From NCBI GenBank assembly GCA_029224185.1, contig CM055206.1, positions 13,378,047 through 13,442,046 on the forward strand: a stretch of DNA of 64,000 bases. The letters run 5' to 3'. Both the position numbers and the translations under genes were made by a program. Positions 59,401 to 64,000 of the stretch are shown here, in pieces (the stretch's first letter is position 1; each line of letters begins with the position of its first letter). The notes beneath the pieces are model-generated. The model saw only the letters and a program-made list of their open reading frames with translations. It was not told where the DNA came from and did not search any database. Source of the stretch: Karalla daura. Taxonomy: Eukaryota; Chordata; Actinopteri; Chaetodontiformes; Leiognathidae.

Positions 59401-60889
59401 TCTATTTAGTAGGCAGTAAATAGATTTTCACTGAAAGTTAATCACTGGATACCTGTAAAGTAAATACATTTGTATTACTCTCTTTTACAGTCATCACAGT
59501 CATAGATTAGCACGACAAACATGATTTAGTGTACAAGTTGACTGGACAATGAGACACACCACTCACATTGATTGGTCACATGTGCAGAGGTGTGGAAACA
59601 CCTGCAACTCTGTAAATATCCTCAGGGAGTGACTGTCCAAAGTGTGTGTGCTCTGATACTCATTTGTATAATTGCTCCTCCTCTCTTGGGCAACAGGCTT
59701 GCCCTCCAGCCTCAAGAACACTTGGGCCTCCTTTCATGGTCAGTAGACTTGTCATTCCACCTTGTTTGCTGGAGACATGAGACCGACAACAAATACACTG
59801 TAGTCATTAGGAAGCCAAAGTTCACCCACTGTGTGACATGGGAGCCTAGGAAGAACCTAATGGTCATTTAGTGGTTAGATAACATCTCACTTAATGATTT
59901 TTTTTTCTTGTTCACTCCATCAAGCTGTTACTGGTTCAGCTTGGTGGCACCAGCCCGATCGTTGCAGGGCCGATGGGGAGGGTGGGGTGGCTGCTGGGGG
60001 CGTTGAGGGGATCGGGATAAACAAGCTGACGCGGACCGACTCGGCTGTGTTGTGATGCCGGGGACGCGACCAACAGCTCTGCTCTGTCGCAGCCATGCAA
60101 ATATCTAACTGACAGAGACAACAGCAGCCTGGCCTCCAATGCACATTTCAATCTATTCAAATCATGGCTACGTCCGACTGACAACTCCACGCTCCAGCAA
60201 AAGCTGCCGCCTTGGGGGCCTCGAGGCTACATGGGCTCAGTGGTGACATTTCATAGCAAAGGTTTTAATGTTCGGGGTTTCATGTTTGGCTCGGCTTATT
60301 TACTGCCTGTGATCAAATTACTTCCAGTCGCCTCAGAAAGCAATATAACTTAATGTAAGGAATATATGGAGGCTTGAAGGCTTTTTTTTTTCAATTCATT
60401 ACAAGCAGCACGATGGAAGCACTAGAGCAATATGCTATGGCAGATATTAGTTAATAATGTGATTGTAACAAGAGAAGTTAATACTAGAGATAAAATCATA
60501 AGGATAATAATTTAGATTTAATTGAATTTTTTTCATGGCTTTATCCAAAAAAAACGAGGTAATGGGGACTGAGTCTATGACTCACTGATGAAAAACTAGA
60601 AAAAAAACTTTGTTTCATTTAAGCGCTAATCCAAACCGAACATTTCCTGCTCCTGATGAATCAGATTAGAAGACTTTCGCTGGCAAAATATGAGATGGCT
60701 TTTATTATGAAGTAATAACAGGAAGCACATCTGCTAAACTGGTTACTGTAAGCCTGGCATTCCTGGCATTTTCTGGAAATGGATTCGCGAGAAAGGTCTC
60801 AAAGAGAGTAATGAGAAGTCATGAGAAGACAGCACCACAGCGGAGGAGAGGAAGAGCTGCATCATCCCAACTTCTCAGCACGCTGGTGG

Positions 60890-61045
60890 GGGACCGTGGC
60901 TCAGGGGCAATGTGGTCAGAAGGTCGGACGTTCTAACCTCATGCAGCCTACATGTCAACGTATCCTCGGGCAAGATGTTGACCCTGAAACTGCCCCTGAC
61001 GCTGTGTCATCACTGTGTGAAAGGGTTACAGCTACTGTTTAAGCA
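60890..61045 (+). repeat. Teleost SINE/MITE-like repeat, copy 2 (5' part)
   Basis: Blocks ggaccgtggctcaggggcaa, tcagaaggtcggacgttcta, cctacatgtcaacgtatcct then cgggcaagatgttgaccctg, and 'atcactgtgtgaaagggtta' follow the same family as 59195 in order. The 3' end is lost where the next repeat fragment begins. Confidence 0.7.
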
Positions 61046-61080
61046 GATGGACCGTGATGGATGTGCAGTAGCCTCTTACT

Positions 61081-61150
61081 CCCTTTTCCAGTGCTGGTTC
61101 CAGGTTGGTCTAGTACCAGTTAGGAGCCTGTTCAACCTGAAAACCAGTTG
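61081..61150. mobile_element. Fragment of the TTTTCCA-GCTGGTTCC transposon
   Basis: cccttttccagtgctggttc followed by caggttggtc resembles the terminus of the element at 49156-49643. Only one end is visible. Confidence 0.4.
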
Positions 61151-63099
61151 AGAGGAAGTAGCTTTCCCACTGTTCAACAGCCCCTCTGTATATGTACACA
61201 TTATATGTCATGTTAAGTCACAGCTAGTTTGATCCCTAGACCGTATCCAAGACATCAAAATGTGACGTGTACCTATGAAGTGCTTTGAACAGTCATGAAG
61301 ACTAGAAGGGTTGGGAAGGCACATATCTCAGTGCATATTAACATTTCATTGACCTGTTTCTTTGACTCGACATACAAGGAAACATCCTCATATTTCTTCC
61401 AACGTTTTTTTCTTTGTTTGAGACAATGGAAGGTGACGGCTTGAAAGAAAGACTGAGTAATAATTGGAGTCATCATCAACAAAGGTATGTCTTCCTCTTC
61501 CTTCATTCCTCACGTCTTCACTTCCTGCTTATCCACTCCGGCGACCGTGCCCAACACTTCAGTCACACGAATGCGGCGTGCTCAGAATCAACCTGCGTTC
61601 CGTGTGAACTGTGTCAGACGAGCGCCATCAAATGCAATAGAGATCATTTTTGAATAAGCAGCTCGGAAATAGGCCAGCATAAATGTTATAAATACCTGGA
61701 CCCAGGGGACAATGAAAAGCTTAATCATCCTCTTCACTCTGCTGTCACATTTTGAACAGGCAGTCAGACAGAGCGCCCTTGATTGGGCCAACATGAGCTG
61801 CTGGCTGTTGGCAGTAAGTAACACTTTGCACAAGCACTTAGTCTAACAATGACTGTTTTATGTGATCTATTCAGTTCTAATCTCATCCAGATCTTGCTCT
61901 ATGACTAATCAAAGCTTCACATTTCAAAGTTTTTATAATGACTCATTGAGAGAGTTCTCTGATAAATTACTCTGATTCCTCTGATTACTCTTAATTCTTC
62001 CAGGCACATTTATTATGCAGAATGTGAAAAATACATCTTGAATATTGCACTATATGGTTTTGGAGTCATTGCAGAGGCTACAAAGACTGAAAGAGAGGGG
62101 ATAGCATGTAGAGAATGGCACAGCACAGCTTATAAATGAACCCATACAACACTCTCCTGTGATTAGATAGTATGATCTGTACAGCTGGACCCATCTGTAA
62201 ACAAAAATAATTCATTTATACATGTATTTTACATGGCAACATTGTGGCTTAGTGGAATACCAATTAACTGATACAAGCAAAGATGTGTAAATTGATTTTT
62301 CTTAGTCTGTGATTTCTCTTGTTCAAGTCCACATGTGGTGAGACAGACAGCCTTCTCTCCTGACTGTTTACAAGGACTGGTTTACTCTTCGTGGCCAGTA
62401 ATAACAGTGATAGGAGAATACTTAAGTGACACTGGTCTTATCCATCAGTCAACATTTTGTTTAGGGGTGTTGGCTTCCAGTACGCTGCAATATAATTCAT
62501 TGTAGTGCAGCGTAATTGAATAGTTCATTCTTCCTGACACTATTTATGTACAGTTGTTCCAGGACAGTTTATGCTGAAATGCTGTTGTCCTTTCTTTGTC
62601 ATTTATTTTAGTGCTTGTGCACAATTAATTCTCTGAAATGTCCTCGGTGATGCTCTTCTTCAACTATGGAATAAAATCTGTATTTTTTGCTTATCTGGAA
62701 GTACAGTAAATACTAGCTTGGTTACTGCAAAGAACTGAATTACCCTCTTTGCTATTTATGTTGTTCGTCTGAGCAGAGTAGACAGACAGTGGGCTGTGAC
62801 CATTATCCTTCAGTTCAATGCTGCATCCATGCCATCTATGATCCATGTGATCGATGGAGCTTGGAACCAGAGTCTCAGCGCCCAGCAGAGCGACCACCAT
62901 CCAGGAGTCACCTCCGTTCCCGAGGCAGGCTCAGGCGCAGGCCCGGAGATTCACACCGAGCAGTGTTGGCACAAACCTAGTCTATAATCAGCCAAAAGGC
63001 TTTAAACGGACAAAAAAGCTCTCTTTCCGGATCTACAGCCCCCTTGTTTTGTGGACGGACTCCAGTCGCACAGGAGAGGAAACGAACAAAACCGTATTC

Positions 63100-63126
63100 C
63101 TCCTCCTCCTCTTCCTCCTCCTCCTC
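63100..63126. repeat. (CTC)n trinucleotide repeat
   Basis: About nine imperfect units in intron 2. Confidence 0.85.
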
Positions 63127-63769
63127 AGTCTTACTCTATGTGTGTGCTTGATTGCCTGAGCATGTATTTGTGTGAGGCAGCACAGTGCAGTGGAAAACAG
63201 GTCCTAATCGGAATTCAGGGGGAAAAACAGGGGTTAACTCAAGTGCAAACAAAGCCTTCTGAAGTCACGGAGGATCTTCTAATCCAAAAAGGGTCTGGCA
63301 AGACCCGTCACCTCTTTTAATGCTTTTCTCTTGCTGCTTTTAACTCAAAGGAGCAGTTCACTCCAGTAGCTCCAACAAACACTGTACGCAGGCCAGCGGT
63401 TTTCCCCGTGTTGCAGTCCGGCCCCGCTAAGCTGACAGGTCAACAGTTTACATTCCCTCGCTTTAGGGCTGGTGCCGCGAGCCAGGCTGTTGTTCATGTC
63501 ACCTAATAAAATCTGAAAGATGGAAAAAAAATCTTTGCTTGTTTTACATTTTGTTGTAGGGAACATTTGCCGTCCCCCAAAGGGCCTGGCGTGGACTGTC
63601 TGGTGTAGCCGTCATAACATTTAAGTGCCGCGGCGACAAGGGTGACAGCCATTTCTTGTTCGGCTCTCGAAAGCCAGTAAATAACATCAATAAAGATAAA
63701 GTGCTGCGCCATCTTCGCCTGCTCTCAACCCTGCCCGAGTGCCCGCTTGGAAAGATTTCATTTTATATA

Positions 63770-63900
63770 GTTTGAATGTGCGCTGGTGACAATAATCATC
63801 ATTTGGAATTTAATTATAATCTTGTCTTTGTAATTATTGAAAGCACACATTAAAAGAAATCACACAGCATGACAAGTTTACAGACAATTAATCCATCAAC
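63770..63900. promoter_or_regulatory. Candidate conserved noncoding element in intron 2
   Basis: AT-rich unique sequence with ggaatttaattataatc, ttgtaattattgaaag and gacaattaatcc. The clustering of TAATTA-type sites and absence of repeat character are the only support. Confidence 0.25.
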
Positions 63901-64000
63901 GTGTAATCAGCAGTGCTGCATCCGTCAGTCACTCGGTCCAGTCTTCCCTCAGGTTGCAGCAGTAAAAATCACTTCAGCAGTCTTTTGCTGCCCTTCTCAA

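Larger units (their letters stand above)
45158..64000 (-). other. plcb1: plcb1 intron 2 (partial, at least 18.8 kb)
   Basis: Sequence upstream of exon 3 in transcript order. Exon 2 should encode a PH-domain segment of the form IVTPIILRTDPxGFFFYWTDQNK; I searched for the complement of its FFYWTDQNK end and did not find it, so exons 1-2 appear to lie beyond 64000. The intron contains transposon remnants (listed separately), microsatellites and AT-rich unique sequence. Sections 45210-45950, 49700-51650, 53650-56600 and 61200-63050 show nothing I can name beyond short simple runs. Confidence 0.8.

Noticed and set aside
62238..62335. Box A-like tggcttagtgg and box B-like gttcaagtcc, suggesting a tRNA gene
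   Set aside because: The boxes are about 80 bp apart with no cloverleaf between them. At best this is a remnant of a tRNA-derived SINE.
63640..63720. Possible exon 2 (frame containing VIYWLSRAEQ)
   Set aside because: Only the YW pair resembles the expected GFFFYWTDQNK segment; no donor follows at the right place.
1..64000. CRISPR arrays, operons, phage or other prokaryotic systems
   Set aside because: No regularly spaced repeats with unique spacers, no clustered co-directional genes, and clear eukaryotic splicing; the window is vertebrate intron and exon sequence.

Overview
The window is vertebrate nuclear DNA, most likely from a ray-finned (teleost) fish. It shows short exons with GT-AG splice sites separated by large introns, dense CA/CT microsatellites, and many worn copies of non-autonomous transposon and SINE-like families that are typical of teleost genomes. 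There is no bacterial or viral gene organisation; almost all long open frames are chance frames in intron.

One gene is supported: a phosphoinositide-specific phospholipase C beta of the PLCB1 type (plcb1 or a plcb1-like teleost paralogue), transcribed from the minus strand. Eight consecutive coding exons are present. In transcript order they lie at 45157-45089, 14517-14377, 13674-13595, 10818-10765, 8828-8753, 7242-7142, 6539-6373 and 1195-1049. All reading phases join perfectly (0-0, 0-0, 0-2, 2-2, 2-0, 0-2, 2-1, 1-1) and give an open reading frame of about 280 codons. This corresponds to roughly human PLCB1 residues 60-337: the second half of the PH domain, the four EF-hand-like modules, and the start of the catalytic X box including the first active-site histidine. 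By comparison with the mammalian gene these are exons 3 to 10. Exons 1-2 lie beyond the right edge and the rest of the catalytic barrel, C2 domain and C-terminal coiled coil lie beyond the left edge.

Layout: 1-14517 is the exon-rich part (seven exons, introns of 0.6-5.2 kb). 14518-45088 is a single 30.6-kb intron 3. A 69-bp exon 3 sits at 45089-45157. 45158-64000 is the start of an intron 2 of at least 18.8 kb. The introns hold at least six copies of a tRNA-headed SINE-like repeat, two hAT-type elements (one nested inside a SINE-like copy), four copies of a MITE family starting AGGGCTGCAAC, a piggyBac-like MITE, two other elements with terminal inverted repeats, a reverse-transcriptase scrap of a LINE, and many simple repeats. 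Several non-repetitive, homeodomain/POU-site-rich stretches are candidate regulatory elements, but that needs an alignment to show.

I found no previously undescribed system. The observation most worth following is a (TG)28 tract, in transcript sense, that ends about 15 nt before the weak 3' splice site of exon 5. This resembles the CFTR exon 9 TG-repeat and would be expected to affect splicing of an exon whose loss shifts the frame.
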